From: a virus
DNA: 31,886 bases
Reading direction: 5' to 3' (one strand)
Virus record (IMG/VR): IMGVR_UViG_3300044641_001317
Span: 1 to 31,886 of that record
A program made the position numbers and the translations under genes. The first letter of the stretch is position 1; each line of letters starts with the position of its first letter. The notes below the pieces were generated by a model. It saw nothing but the letters and a program-made list of their open reading frames with translations, was not told the origin of the DNA and did not search any database. Shown one piece after another: positions 1 to 7,216 of the stretch.

Positions 1-1492
1 CCAACTGAAACTTAAATAATGCCTCTTTAAGAATATCAACTGGTGTTGAACCTTGATTAGACCCGTACAAATATCCAGATGCTAATATTCTTCCACCAGT
101 ATAAGTTCCACCATCAATTTTATATTCCACAGAACTATCAATACCAGCATCGACCCAAGTTCCACCAACAGATGTTCCTGTTGCTCTTACTTGCCAGTTA
201 TAAACTGCATTGTTTGTAATACCAAGAATTGAAAGTGCAGTCATAATTACAATTGCATCCAATCTATTTGGCGTTGCTTTAAGACGAATTGATAAAACAG
301 TATAATAAGTTCCTGCAGTTGTTAAATCAACTGGTGTTTGAACAGGTGTTCCTGCTGCTTGCTGCAATCCACGAAGTTCATAACCACCCTCTGAAATTAC
401 AGTAGAACAAACTTGTTTTAATGTGCTCGCACTCGTTGTAATTCCAGTATTTGCAATCTCATATCTCAAAGGTAATGATGCTGTTGTGATATAAGTTGTA
501 TTGATAAGATTTGCGTGATGGAATGAGTGGCAGTGAATAAACTTACCATCAACTACAAATCCTAGTCTTACCGTTCCAAGTCCCAACCATTCAATATCCA
601 TCCACATAATTTGTGCTTTGCTGATATCTAATGTGACACCAGATGGATTGAGATGCCCAGGACCAAGCATCGTATCAACATTCCAACTTGCTTGTGATAC
701 TCTTGTTTCTGTTGTAATTCCTGGAACATATGTTCTTTCTACAAAATATAAATTACTTCCATCAAGTTCTAAATACATCCCATTATCTGCACCAAAGTAT
801 CCTACTCTTTGACGAAGATTTGATTTTGTTGGATTCATTACAAACGTATTCAATACCTGTAATGATTTTCCTGGTTGATAAGAGAATACTTTTGTAGTTT
901 CTCTGATGATTGATGCGGTGCTTCCAACACCAACAGTCATATTAATCAAACCTTGTGCTGTCGAAAATCCAACTGTTGAACCAGTACCAACAACTAAACC
1001 ACTCCAAAGATTATTGTCTCTATATCTGTGAGATGAATCAAAGAGAGTGAGTGGAGTAGACATCCTCTGCCTACCAAATGCATCTGTTGCTATTGGTGGT
1101 AATTCGATATCAACAGTTCCTGTAACTGGAAATGGATTTGTGGTGCTGACTGGTGAATTATTGAGGTTAATTGATACTTGTCCAGTGGTTCCAATACCTA
1201 CAGTATTCAGTAATGTAGAAATACCGACTGGAAGATATGGTGTTGTTAATGCACCACTGGTTCCAACTTCAACTATATGGGAATGAATTGGATTTTCTGG
1301 TGTACTTGTAACAGTTACTATTCCAGGAATACTAATATCACCATTAATTGTAATACTAGAACTTCCAAGAGATACTGGAAATGGATTGTCAACACTAACT
1401 GGTTGACCATCTTTAGTTGCAATATTATTAACTTCAAATAAAGATCTTTCTTGATTTAAATAATCTTGATTTTGTATATTCCACTGTGCCAT
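1..1492 (-). CDS. Large virion structural protein, 3' end missing (cyanomyovirus type)
   Basis: An open frame starts at an ATG at 1492 on the minus strand (MAQWNIQNQDYLNQERSLFE) and continues without a stop for about 497 codons to the left edge, so the C-terminus lies outside the window. The translation is rich in Thr, Ser, Gly, Val and Asn, with beta-strand-like stretches such as VSLGSSSITINGDISIPGI, and has no signal peptide or membrane segment. A central segment contains DAFGRQRMSTPLTLFDSSHR, a block I associate with large virion proteins of T4-like cyanophages; this is recognition, not a search. It lies 3 bases downstream of the preceding gene, so it is probably co-transcribed from the late promoter at 1838-1844. 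A role as a baseplate, fibre or decoration protein is inferred. The exact virion position is unknown. Confidence 0.75.
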   Translation of the reverse strand, partial: MAQWNIQNQDYLNQERSLFEVNNIATKDGQPVSVDNPFPVSLGSSSITINGDISIPGIVTVTSTPENPIHSHIVEVGTSGALTTPYLPVGISTLLNTVGIGTTGQVSINLNNSPVSTTNPFPVTGTVDIELPPIATDAFGRQRMSTPLTLFDSSHRYRDNNLWSGLVVGTGSTVGFSTAQGLINMTVGVGSTASIIRETTKVFSYQPGKSLQVLNTFVMNPTKSNLRQRVGYFGADNGMYLELDGSNLYFVERTYVPGITTETRVSQASWNVDTMLGPGHLNPSGVTLDISKAQIMWMDIEWLGLGTVRLGFVVDGKFIHCHSFHHANLINTTYITTASLPLRYEIANTGITTSASTLKQVCSTVISEGGYELRGLQQAAGTPVQTPVDLTTAGTYYTVLSIRLKATPNRLDAIVIMTALSILGITNNAVYNWQVRATGTSVGGTWVDAGIDSSVEYKIDGGTYTGGRILASGYLYGSNQGSTPVDILKEALFKFQL

Positions 1493-1495
1493 AAA

Positions 1496-1816
1496 TCAAT
1501 CAATCCATTCTAATTTTGAGGGGTGGTATCTTTTTGTATTTTTAATATTGAAGTTTTTTTCTTCTGCTGGATAAATTTGATGAACTACAGCACCTGGATA
1601 TTCACCTTGAAGTTGTTCTCCCAAATCCCTCTTTGAAGGAATTCCATTTTTGGAGACTAAATCAAGTCTATAAAGATTACCCTTCCACATAATATCCGCA
1701 GAGTATTCTTCCCCAACTTGTTGTGTTTGTGGTTCTGAATTATTAATATAAAGATTGCCGTTAAAATCTCCAGCAATCGTTACACTTTCTGACAAAAATT
1801 GTTTGAAAGATTTCAT
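1496..1816 (-). CDS. Small protein with T4 internal-protein-like N-terminus
   Basis: Predicted 106 residues. An upstream in-frame ATG at 1825 would add MFQ. I prefer 1816 because the protein then begins MKSFKQFLSES, which closely resembles the T4 internal protein III start MKTYQEFIAEA, and because the late promoter at 1838-1844 leaves almost no leader for the longer form. In T4 that decapeptide-like leader targets proteins into the prohead and is cut by protease gp21 after an (L/I)xE site; LSE is present here. The rest is soluble and mixed alpha/beta, ending in a Lys/Tyr-rich tail, and I recognise no domain in it. The gene stop is followed after 3 bases by the large structural gene. A packaged head protein is inferred. 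Confidence 0.75.
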   Translation of the reverse strand: MKSFKQFLSESVTIAGDFNGNLYINNSEPQTQQVGEEYSADIMWKGNLYRLDLVSKNGIPSKRDLGEQLQGEYPGAVVHQIYPAEEKNFNIKNTKRYHPSKLEWID

Positions 1817-1837
1817 CTGAAACAATCCATTATATTA

Positions 1838-1844
1838 TATTTAG
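1838..1844 (-). promoter_or_regulatory. Late promoter motif CTAAATA
   Basis: The minus strand reads ACTAAATATAATATAATGG. This is a T4-like late -10 element in the cyanophage variant, 22 bases upstream of the ATG at 1816, and it overlaps the stop codon of the 248-residue upstream gene. There is no -35 element, as expected for sigma-gp55-type promoters. Confidence 0.6.
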
Positions 1845-2587
1845 TATTTACCCTCCACACAGTAATCTGACTTTTTATTTGGTGTATATTCCTTATAACC
1901 TTCTTGTGGATTCATCCATCCACAACCAATCAACCACTCCATCGTCATTGGAGTAGGTCTTACCTGTTCCCACAGTGGTCCTTTAGCACACATCTCCAAG
2001 TATTTGGCAGTTTGATTTAATTGTTCTTCTGCCCAGTTGGCATCTGCTTCCCAAGGAACAGCACGACTTTGACCCATAGATTCATAAGCAAGTTTAGTCG
2101 TCTTCATCACCCAAGCAGGAATCTCAGAATCTTGATGAACTTGTGCCATAAAAGATGTTTTCAATCCACCACCCATACAATCCTGAACAGTGTGCCATCC
2201 TTCATGTCTTAGAGTTCCCAGAAACTCTCTAGGGTCTTGAATAAGACTTTCGTTAATGAAGAAACGATTATATTCTGGTTTATATAAACCTATCGTTCTT
2301 GGTGTAAAGTATCTACTAGGACCAACATAAACTGGGACATCCAATTTGTTGAGTGCTACTAGAATAGATTTGATTTCGGATCGAAAGGTATCAAACTCTT
2401 TACCAGATAAAAATGCAGATTCTGGTGTAAGTTGTTCGACTCCTTCTGTACATTCTCTGAGTATCATACAACCCATCGCTGCAAGGCTGTATGCTGGAAC
2501 TGTTGGTTGTTTCTTTTCTAATGAACTAGCAAATGCGGGAAATGCCAGAGTTAATGATAAACCAAATGCTGCAAAGAGTTTCTTCAT
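1841..2587 (-). CDS. Secreted HExxH-motif protein, putative zinc metallopeptidase
   Basis: The 248-residue protein begins with a clear signal peptide (MKKLFAAFGLSLTLAFPAFA, likely cut after residue 20), so it should reach the periplasm of the host. Residues 128-132 are HEGWH, the HExxH zinc-binding signature, in the context LRHEGWHTVQDC. Several cysteines are spread along the mature chain (near 40, 46, 137 and in the C-terminal quarter), consistent with disulfides outside the cytoplasm. A third zinc ligand cannot be assigned by eye. The start overlaps the end of the preceding gene by 4 bases. It sits in a group with lysozyme, a C39-like peptidase and a holin-like protein, which suggests envelope degradation or modification. 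It might instead be an inactive binding protein. The motif is seen; peptidase activity is inferred. Confidence 0.8.
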   Translation of the reverse strand: MKKLFAAFGLSLTLAFPAFASSLEKKQPTVPAYSLAAMGCMILRECTEGVEQLTPESAFLSGKEFDTFRSEIKSILVALNKLDVPVYVGPSRYFTPRTIGLYKPEYNRFFINESLIQDPREFLGTLRHEGWHTVQDCMGGGLKTSFMAQVHQDSEIPAWVMKTTKLAYESMGQSRAVPWEADANWAEEQLNQTAKYLEMCAKGPLWEQVRPTPMTMEWLIGCGWMNPQEGYKEYTPNKKSDYCVEGKY

Positions 2588-2778
2588 TCTCTTCCCTCTT
2601 GTTTATGTATCCAGACCTTCAAATCTTTTACATATTTTCTTAATATTTCTGCTTGTGATAAGTGCCAGTCATCTCCCGATTTAATATATGCCTTGATGTG
2701 TTCATCGACAGCATCAAGGCACTTTTTAATTACAGGATTCCAGGGTTCCCGAATTGGAGTATTCCATTCGCGTGGCAT
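2584..2778 (-). CDS. Small hypothetical protein
   Basis: A 64-residue soluble protein starting MPREWNTPIREPWNPVIKKC and then a mostly helical, charged remainder containing HLSQAEILRKYVKDLKVWIH. No signal peptide or membrane segment is visible. Its stop overlaps the ATG of the HExxH protein by 4 bases, so the two are translationally coupled. I do not recognise a family. Coding is supported by the tight overlaps and matching strand rather than by homology. Confidence 0.65.
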   Translation of the reverse strand: MPREWNTPIREPWNPVIKKCLDAVDEHIKAYIKSGDDWHLSQAEILRKYVKDLKVWIHKQEGRE

Positions 2779-2791
2779 AATACCTCATAAA

Positions 2792-2905
2792 TCATTTTTT
2801 CTTACCACCATTCTTTGCCTTTTTAGCAGTAGCATTACCCTGGTTCTGCTTGGATTGTTTTCCTCCAGCAGAACCTTTCTTACCTTTATTAGCAGACTTG
2901 GACAT
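2792..2905 (-). CDS. Very small lysine/glycine-rich basic protein
   Basis: A 37-residue frame beginning MSKSANKGKKGSAGGKQSKQ and ending in KNGGKKK, made almost entirely of Lys, Gly, Ser, Ala, Asn and Gln. The ATG overlaps the stop of the upstream holin-like gene by one base (TAATG) and is preceded by GGAG at a good distance (GGAGCATAATG), which supports real translation. Such a composition fits a disordered nucleic-acid-binding or packaged peptide, but no family is recognised. Confidence 0.6.
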   Translation of the reverse strand: MSKSANKGKKGSAGGKQSKQNQGNATAKKAKNGGKKK

Positions 2906-3222
2906 TATGCTCCTGTGCGGGGTTGAACGTAACCTTCACCATCTTCCACCTTAGTTTCAAGTGCTTCAACTCTTGCTTCAAGAGTTTCTGGTGCTTCTGG
3001 TTCTGGTGGAGCAGCAGCAACTACTTCTTCCCTACGTGGTTCCTCTTTTTGGTCATCATCATCTCCACCTTTCTTCATGGTGTTAATTCCAAAGGTTGCA
3101 GCGGAGGCAGTAAAAACGGTTGCGATAAAAGTTGGATCCATTTTAGCAAGAAGCCCAGCATACGATGCTGTCAGAAGTGCGGCAGACCAACTCAAAATCG
3201 AAATACGAATCAATTGTCCCAT
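2905..3222 (-). CDS. Small two-helix membrane protein, holin candidate
   Basis: The start chosen is the ATG at 3222 (MGQLIRISILSWSAALLTAS), which has AAGGA about 8 bases upstream. An ATG at 3246 would add 8 residues (MEKKKENA) and is also possible. Two hydrophobic segments (about residues 4-24 and 28-48) with a short turn are followed by a charged region (KKGGDDDDQKEEPRREE), a Pro/Ala linker and a short heptad-like coiled coil (LEARVEALETKV). Two membrane helices with a charged cytoplasmic tail match the class II holin layout. The lysozyme gene is upstream in the same transcription direction. Holin function is inferred; a membrane anchor for another protein is an alternative. Confidence 0.7.
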   Translation of the reverse strand: MGQLIRISILSWSAALLTASYAGLLAKMDPTFIATVFTASAATFGINTMKKGGDDDDQKEEPRREEVVAAAPPEPEAPETLEARVEALETKVEDGEGYVQPRTGA

Positions 3223-3271
3223 AGCGTTTTCCTTTTTCTTTTCCATCAGTCCTGATGATTGATGTACTTCT

Positions 3272-3278
3272 TATTTAG
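3272..3278 (-). promoter_or_regulatory. Late promoter motif CTAAATA
   Basis: The minus strand reads ACCTAAATAAG, placed between the 776-residue gene and the holin-like gene. It is 26 bases upstream of the ATG at 3246 and 50 upstream of the one at 3222. Confidence 0.55.
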
Positions 3279-3282
3279 GTTT

Positions 3283-5613
3283 TTAGAACTTAAACTTGAC
3301 TTTTGCAGCAACAGAATTGTTAGTAACTCCATTGTTTACACCATGAGAACCTTCAACAAATAATATTTCTTTATAATCCAGAGAAGCACTTACACCATAA
3401 GAACTATCAGTTCCATAAGCACCTTCTACACTGACACCAAATAAATCTTTCTTCTTGCCACCAAAACGAGTTTCTAATTTAAGTCCTGCTTCACCAACAT
3501 GTGTTGTTTGATTGTGACCATCAACACTTCTAGCAGACTGAATGGAACCAGTTTCATTATATGCATTTCTCTTTACATTTTGAACAGTATAACCAATAAA
3601 TGGTTTTACTGCTTTATTAAGATGCCAATATAATCGATTAGAAACCCACCACTCAGTTCCAGTTGTTTCACCAGCATTATTAAAGACACCTTCTACATTT
3701 CTATTGTACTTATAATTGCTGTTCGCAATCGCAGCATTGGTATTCAGAGTCAGTGTATTACCTCTGAGTTCACTGAATATACCGAAATGGTCTTTGTTCT
3801 GTTGTGTGCTTGAGTCAACGCCATTGAGGTTTGTGTTAACTCTATTATACTGAGCACCAAGAGTCCAACCTTTGGTTACATCAAACTCAAACCCACCACC
3901 GAAGATTTTAGAATCAGCATTATAACCATCAGCATTATAAGACTGAACAAATCTGTTATTCTCAAATACTCTTAATCTTTGATTACCTGCGGTTGGTTCA
4001 TGATTCAAAAGTCCATTAATACCATCATTAATTCCATCAAGAACTTCTAACTGATCCACTCTACCAAAGTAAAAATCATAAGAATCTGATACTGCAACAT
4101 CATTAGAATAAGCATAAGAATATGATGGAGTTCCGTCAATTACGGTTGTTGTTCCATCAGCATAAACAGTTGTGGTAACTGGAGTTGTAGTTGTGGTAGT
4201 AACCATTGGAGTGGTTACAGTTGTCACCGTTTGTTTTTTGATTTGTTGTTTTCCACTAGATTCACTTGCTTCAAAATTATATACTTTGGTTGTAACTGCT
4301 GGAAGTGTTTGAGAAGCGGCAATCGCAGAAGAAACGGAAGGAGCAATCGTTGATGTATAGTTTAGAACTGTTGCCGTTACTTGCGATGTAGAAGGTCCAT
4401 TAGACGTTGAACTAGTTACAACTGGCGTTCCATTTGATGTGGTTGTAGAACCATCAGAATATGTGGTGGTTGTAACTGGAGTTGTAGTTGTGGTAGTTGT
4501 AGTAACTGGAGTTGTAGTTTCTACAGTATCAGTATAGTTCTGAACTACTCCATATCCATTACCGTCAAGATTGCTTACATTATAAGTAACCTGAGCTGTT
4601 ACTACAACATTTGAAGTTGATGAAGATGTTGATACCTGATCTGTTGTAGATGTTCCAGTTACTGTTGGAGCAGGTGGTGGTGTTGGAGTTGGAGTTGGAG
4701 GTGTGGGTGGGGTTGGATTTACTGTGGGAGCATTTGGATTGTTGGGAGCAACAGCACCAAATGGTTGTCCATTTGCTAATGTAGTTCCTGGTTGACTATC
4801 AACTAAAAGAACTGGTGAAAGTGAAGTATCTCCAAGATTAAATACTGCAAATCCTAATAGGTAAGCACCAGTTACATCAACTTGATATGTTGAATTTTGC
4901 CATCCAGTAGAACCATAGGTTCCTGTTGAGTAATCTCCTGTTCCTGGATTGGTAAATCCAAGTAGAGCATAGTTCTGAACATAGTTATTGACAGTTACGA
5001 CTGGAGTAGAACCAGTTCCCTGATAAACAAGAGATGTGATAGAACCATCGTTAAATGGAACATAATCAGTTCCAATGTAGTTCCAAGACATCGTGTAAGT
5101 AGTTCCAGCATCAAGATTTACATTTTGAGTTATCCAAGCAGCATTAGTTGGATTGGGATTTCCTAGTCCCGATGCTTGTTGGTCTTGCTGAAGTTTTGTT
5201 TTGATTGCTTGATTTTCTGCAGATGTAAGACCTAATGCAGAAGTTGCTGCATCAAATGTTGTTGAACCTGTTGGTTGTAATGCAGCACCAGCAGTTCCAT
5301 ATGGAGAGAATGTCCAAGTTGTTGGTGTTGTTGCTGGGGCATGATATGGATTTGGCGATCCATCTTGAAGAGTAGGACTTCCTACCGCGCCATGAGAAGG
5401 AGCATTAAATGTTACTGAACCATTGATTGCGGTGACACCAGTTCCGTTACCAGTGATTGTTCCATTTGTTAGATTTCCTGGTTGAGATCCAACATTCCAT
5501 CCAGATAGTGTTCCCCCCTCAAAATCTGTACCAGAAATCGTATCCGCAAATGCGGTTGGTGCTCCCATTAAAAGAGCAGACGCTACAGCAAGCGCCTTCT
5601 TAGCGTAAGACAT
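3283..5613 (-). CDS. Secreted, Thr-rich protein with C-terminal outer-membrane barrel-like domain
   Basis: The 776-residue protein has a signal peptide ending AFA at residue 23 (MSYAKKALAVASALLMGAPT...). Residues about 24-290 form a Gly/Thr/Asn-rich beta domain (TDFEGGTLSGWNVGS) that looks like a jelly-roll binding module. A Pro/Thr linker follows (PPTPPTPTPTPPPAPT). Two Thr-rich repeats come next, each containing VTTTTTTPVTTT-like runs and a [YS]DG[ST]TT core. From about residue 505 the chain shows FYFGRVDQLEVLDG and then alternating beta strands (GGGFEFDVTKGWTLGAQYNR), ending in VAAKVKFKF with a terminal Phe. A C-terminal aromatic after alternating strands is the hallmark of outer-membrane barrels, including autotransporters. 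Export to the host outer membrane is inferred. It lies between lysozyme and the holin-like gene. A virion fibre role is less likely given the signal peptide. Confidence 0.8.
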   Translation of the reverse strand: MSYAKKALAVASALLMGAPTAFADTISGTDFEGGTLSGWNVGSQPGNLTNGTITGNGTGVTAINGSVTFNAPSHGAVGSPTLQDGSPNPYHAPATTPTTWTFSPYGTAGAALQPTGSTTFDAATSALGLTSAENQAIKTKLQQDQQASGLGNPNPTNAAWITQNVNLDAGTTYTMSWNYIGTDYVPFNDGSITSLVYQGTGSTPVVTVNNYVQNYALLGFTNPGTGDYSTGTYGSTGWQNSTYQVDVTGAYLLGFAVFNLGDTSLSPVLLVDSQPGTTLANGQPFGAVAPNNPNAPTVNPTPPTPPTPTPTPPPAPTVTGTSTTDQVSTSSSTSNVVVTAQVTYNVSNLDGNGYGVVQNYTDTVETTTPVTTTTTTTTPVTTTTYSDGSTTTSNGTPVVTSSTSNGPSTSQVTATVLNYTSTIAPSVSSAIAASQTLPAVTTKVYNFEASESSGKQQIKKQTVTTVTTPMVTTTTTTPVTTTVYADGTTTVIDGTPSYSYAYSNDVAVSDSYDFYFGRVDQLEVLDGINDGINGLLNHEPTAGNQRLRVFENNRFVQSYNADGYNADSKIFGGGFEFDVTKGWTLGAQYNRVNTNLNGVDSSTQQNKDHFGIFSELRGNTLTLNTNAAIANSNYKYNRNVEGVFNNAGETTGTEWWVSNRLYWHLNKAVKPFIGYTVQNVKRNAYNETGSIQSARSVDGHNQTTHVGEAGLKLETRFGGKKKDLFGVSVEGAYGTDSSYGVSASLDYKEILFVEGSHGVNNGVTNNSVAAKVKFKF
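4172..4520. repeat. Degenerate internal repeats in the Thr-rich region of the 776-residue gene
   Basis: The plus-strand string taactggagttgtagttgtg occurs near 4176 and again near 4473, and a third partial copy starts near 4502. These encode the duplicated Thr-rich runs. The flanking sequence also resembles itself (ccatcag... upstream of both copies), suggesting duplication of a unit of about 300 bases followed by drift. Confidence 0.7.
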
Positions 5614-5752
5614 AAAAAGTCCTCTATGACTCAGTGTGTACTAAACGAAACAAACTAAAGTTGTTTAAAAGTAAAGTATTCACCAAGTCTCAGAGGACTC
5701 GGGGTATGTAGATTCAGACCAGTTAAGATCAAGAATCAGTTATGATTGTAAC
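5614..5752 (-). other. Structured leader upstream of the 776-residue gene
   Basis: A non-coding gap of about 140 bases, the longest in the window. On the minus strand it holds CCGAGTCCTCTGAGACTTGG, which can fold as a 7-pair stem with a 6-base loop, and further on AAACAACTTTAGTTTGTTT, a weaker 6-pair stem. Neither is followed by a T-run, so terminators are unlikely. If transcription begins at the motif at 5753-5760 the gene has an unusually long 5' leader. Confidence 0.45.
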
Positions 5753-5760
5753 TATTTATC
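5753..5760 (-). promoter_or_regulatory. Late promoter motif GATAAATA overlapping lysozyme stop codon
   Basis: The minus strand reads AAAGGATAAATAGTT; the TAA of the lysozyme gene forms part of the motif. It lies about 140 bases upstream of the start at 5613, much farther than the 20-32 bases seen for most other late motifs in this window. Confidence 0.5.
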
Positions 5761-6424
5761 CTTTTTTCCAAGCTTCACCTTCTGCCTTTCTTCTACGTGC
5801 TAAACCTGCTTCCACATTAGAACCAGGATTGCGGTAGAGATAAAGAGCATCGGGAACTAAGTCCCACTCCTTATTCTTCAGGCGTTTAGTAATAGTATTA
5901 AAGTTATCACCACCGTAGAAACCAGCGCCGAGATTATAAGCAAAGCTGAGAAGAGCGCCTCTTTTTCCATCTGACATTTCCCCCCAATGTGGAATTTTAC
6001 GAAGTGCAGGAAGAAACTGGTTCTTGCACTGACTAATCAATAGTTCATCAGCTTCCTGTTGTGTGATTGCATCACCCATCTTAAATGGGGAACCATCTTT
6101 CTTACGAGTTGAACCCCATCCGATTGTGATTGGAAGTCCACCAGATAAGGGGTCTGGATATGCCTTTAGATGGCATCCTTCAAACTCTTTAATCAACTTG
6201 ATGCCCATTTGTGGGACATCATCACCACCAGTTACAGGAGCTGCAGCAGCGGCAGGGTCTGGTGCAGCACTAGTCTTTTTTCCACGATAAATCTCTGCCC
6301 AATCTACATTGTCCTCAAGGAACTTAACTGGGAGATTATCTTCTAACCACTGAACTGCTTTAACATGGTTAGGATTCTTCTCGTCATAAAACTTGAAGAA
6401 GTTGTGTAAATCAATCCTTGCCAT
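5756..6424 (-). CDS. Phage lysozyme, GH24 family, with shared N-terminal domain
   Basis: A 222-residue muramidase. Residues 1-50 (DLHNFFKFYD...AVQWLEDNLP) form a module shared with the neighbouring C39-like peptidase. An Ala/Pro linker (about 52-70) leads to a GH24 lysozyme domain: IKEFEGCHLKAYPDPLSGG with TIGWGSTR gives the expected catalytic triad Glu82, Asp91 and Thr100, followed by the helical lobe. It cleaves the glycan backbone of peptidoglycan. No signal peptide is present, so it needs a holin or acts from the virion tail. The start at 6424 has AGGAGG five bases upstream and overlaps the preceding small gene by 14 bases. The fused N-terminal domain makes a virion-associated lysozyme as plausible as a lysis endolysin. 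Confidence 0.9.
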   Translation of the reverse strand: MARIDLHNFFKFYDEKNPNHVKAVQWLEDNLPVKFLEDNVDWAEIYRGKKTSAAPDPAAAAAPVTGGDDVPQMGIKLIKEFEGCHLKAYPDPLSGGLPITIGWGSTRKKDGSPFKMGDAITQQEADELLISQCKNQFLPALRKIPHWGEMSDGKRGALLSFAYNLGAGFYGGDNFNTITKRLKNKEWDLVPDALYLYRNPGSNVEAGLARRRKAEGEAWKKG

Positions 6425-6560
6425 TTGGTCCTCCTACATTTGGAAAATAAATTTGAAACAATTCGTCTGCTTCTTTATGTCGTCCTTGGTTTGTGAGTTT
6501 TTTCACTTCTTCCAGAATTTTTTTCTTAAACTCAGTCGAAGATCCTTCCCCACCCATCAT
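6411..6560 (-). CDS. Small helical protein between peptidase and lysozyme
   Basis: The frame runs upstream to 6620, but the start chosen is ATGATG at 6560/6557 because AGGAGG lies directly before it (AGGAGGTAATGATGG). The second ATG has the better spacing. The resulting 48-49 residues (MMGGEGSSTEFKKKILEEVK...) are charged and helical, ending FPNVGGPNGKD. The gene overlaps the 3' end of the C39-like gene by 29 bases and the lysozyme start by 14 bases, implying coupled translation of all three. No family is recognised. Confidence 0.65.
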   Translation of the reverse strand: MMGGEGSSTEFKKKILEEVKKLTNQGRHKEADELFQIYFPNVGGPNGKD

Positions 6561-7203
6561 TACCTCCTGGGCACCAACGATGCTTGAGAACTGCTTTAGT
6601 GTAAATGGTCTTCTTACCATTTGTCACAGGACCAGTATAGTTATCGTTGAGGGAACCATATGGGTCATTAACAAAATATCCTTTACCATCTGGAGTCTTA
6701 CCGATGACTACACACATGTGTCCACCAGTAGGATTAGATAAAGAACCGCGATGCAGGATACCAATAACAACAGGTTTTCCAGCATCAAGACTCTTATCAA
6801 TGTCAGCAAAGGAAAGATTGTAACTAAAGTGGGACTTAATACCATAACCTGCGAGGACTTTTGTCTGTACCGCATGGTCAGTCGTGTCGCCAATCGCAAA
6901 TACCTTTTTAACGTACTCATCGTCGCCTTTGATACTTCCTGGCTTGAGGAAGGCAAGGCACATAGCGCACGATGAACTGTTACAAGTTCTATGTGCATCT
7001 CTGTAGTTATCTACTTGATTAAAATATGGAACATCAAGTACTGCTGGAGTTGGTGGTTTAGTTCTGAAGATGCCAATCCAATCAGTCTCTGAATCATCTA
7101 GGAATTGAGCAGGTAGGTTATCCTCTAACCACTGCACTGCTGCTACATGATTCGCATTACCATCATCATAAAACTTAAAAAAGTTATGAAGATCTAGAGT
7201 CAT
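6532..7203 (-). CDS. C39-like cysteine peptidase with shared N-terminal domain
   Basis: A 223-residue protein. Residues 3-48 (DLHNFFKFYDDGNANHVAAV...) match the first 50 residues of the lysozyme. From about residue 56 the sequence VPYFNQVDNY, then TCNSSSCAMCLAF, fits the C39-like peptidase pattern (Y.Q...CGPxSxAM); Cys74 would be the nucleophile, with His162 (TGGHMCVV) and Asp180 (FVNDPYG) as partners. Family members cut peptide bonds, and related phage enzymes cut peptidoglycan cross-links. Together with the lysozyme it would attack both glycan and peptide parts of the wall. It is first in its transcription unit, behind a perfect TATAAATA motif. The substrate is inferred. Confidence 0.85.
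   Translation of the reverse strand: MTLDLHNFFKFYDDGNANHVAAVQWLEDNLPAQFLDDSETDWIGIFRTKPPTPAVLDVPYFNQVDNYRDAHRTCNSSSCAMCLAFLKPGSIKGDDEYVKKVFAIGDTTDHAVQTKVLAGYGIKSHFSYNLSFADIDKSLDAGKPVVIGILHRGSLSNPTGGHMCVVIGKTPDGKGYFVNDPYGSLNDNYTGPVTNGKKTIYTKAVLKHRWCPGGNDGWGRIFD
6563..6568 (-). promoter_or_regulatory. Strong ribosome binding site AGGAGG inside the C39-like gene
   Basis: A perfect AGGAGG on the minus strand, within the last 40 bases of the C39-like gene, decides the start of the small downstream gene (ATG at 6557 with 5-base spacing, or 6560 with 2). Confidence 0.7.
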
Positions 7204-7216
7204 GGATTATCTCTAT

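Noticed and set aside
2923-3255. 110-residue plus-strand open frame, Phe/Cys/Ser rich
   Set aside because: It lies fully opposite the holin-like gene, which has membrane helices, good start signals and tight operon spacing.
4140-4520. Short-repeat stretch considered as a CRISPR-like array
   Set aside because: Repeats are in frame, encode Thr runs, and have no constant-length spacers. They are coding repeats.
6411-6620. Longer 69-residue version of the small gene before lysozyme
   Set aside because: The upstream start has no ribosome binding site, while AGGAGG directly precedes the internal ATG pair.
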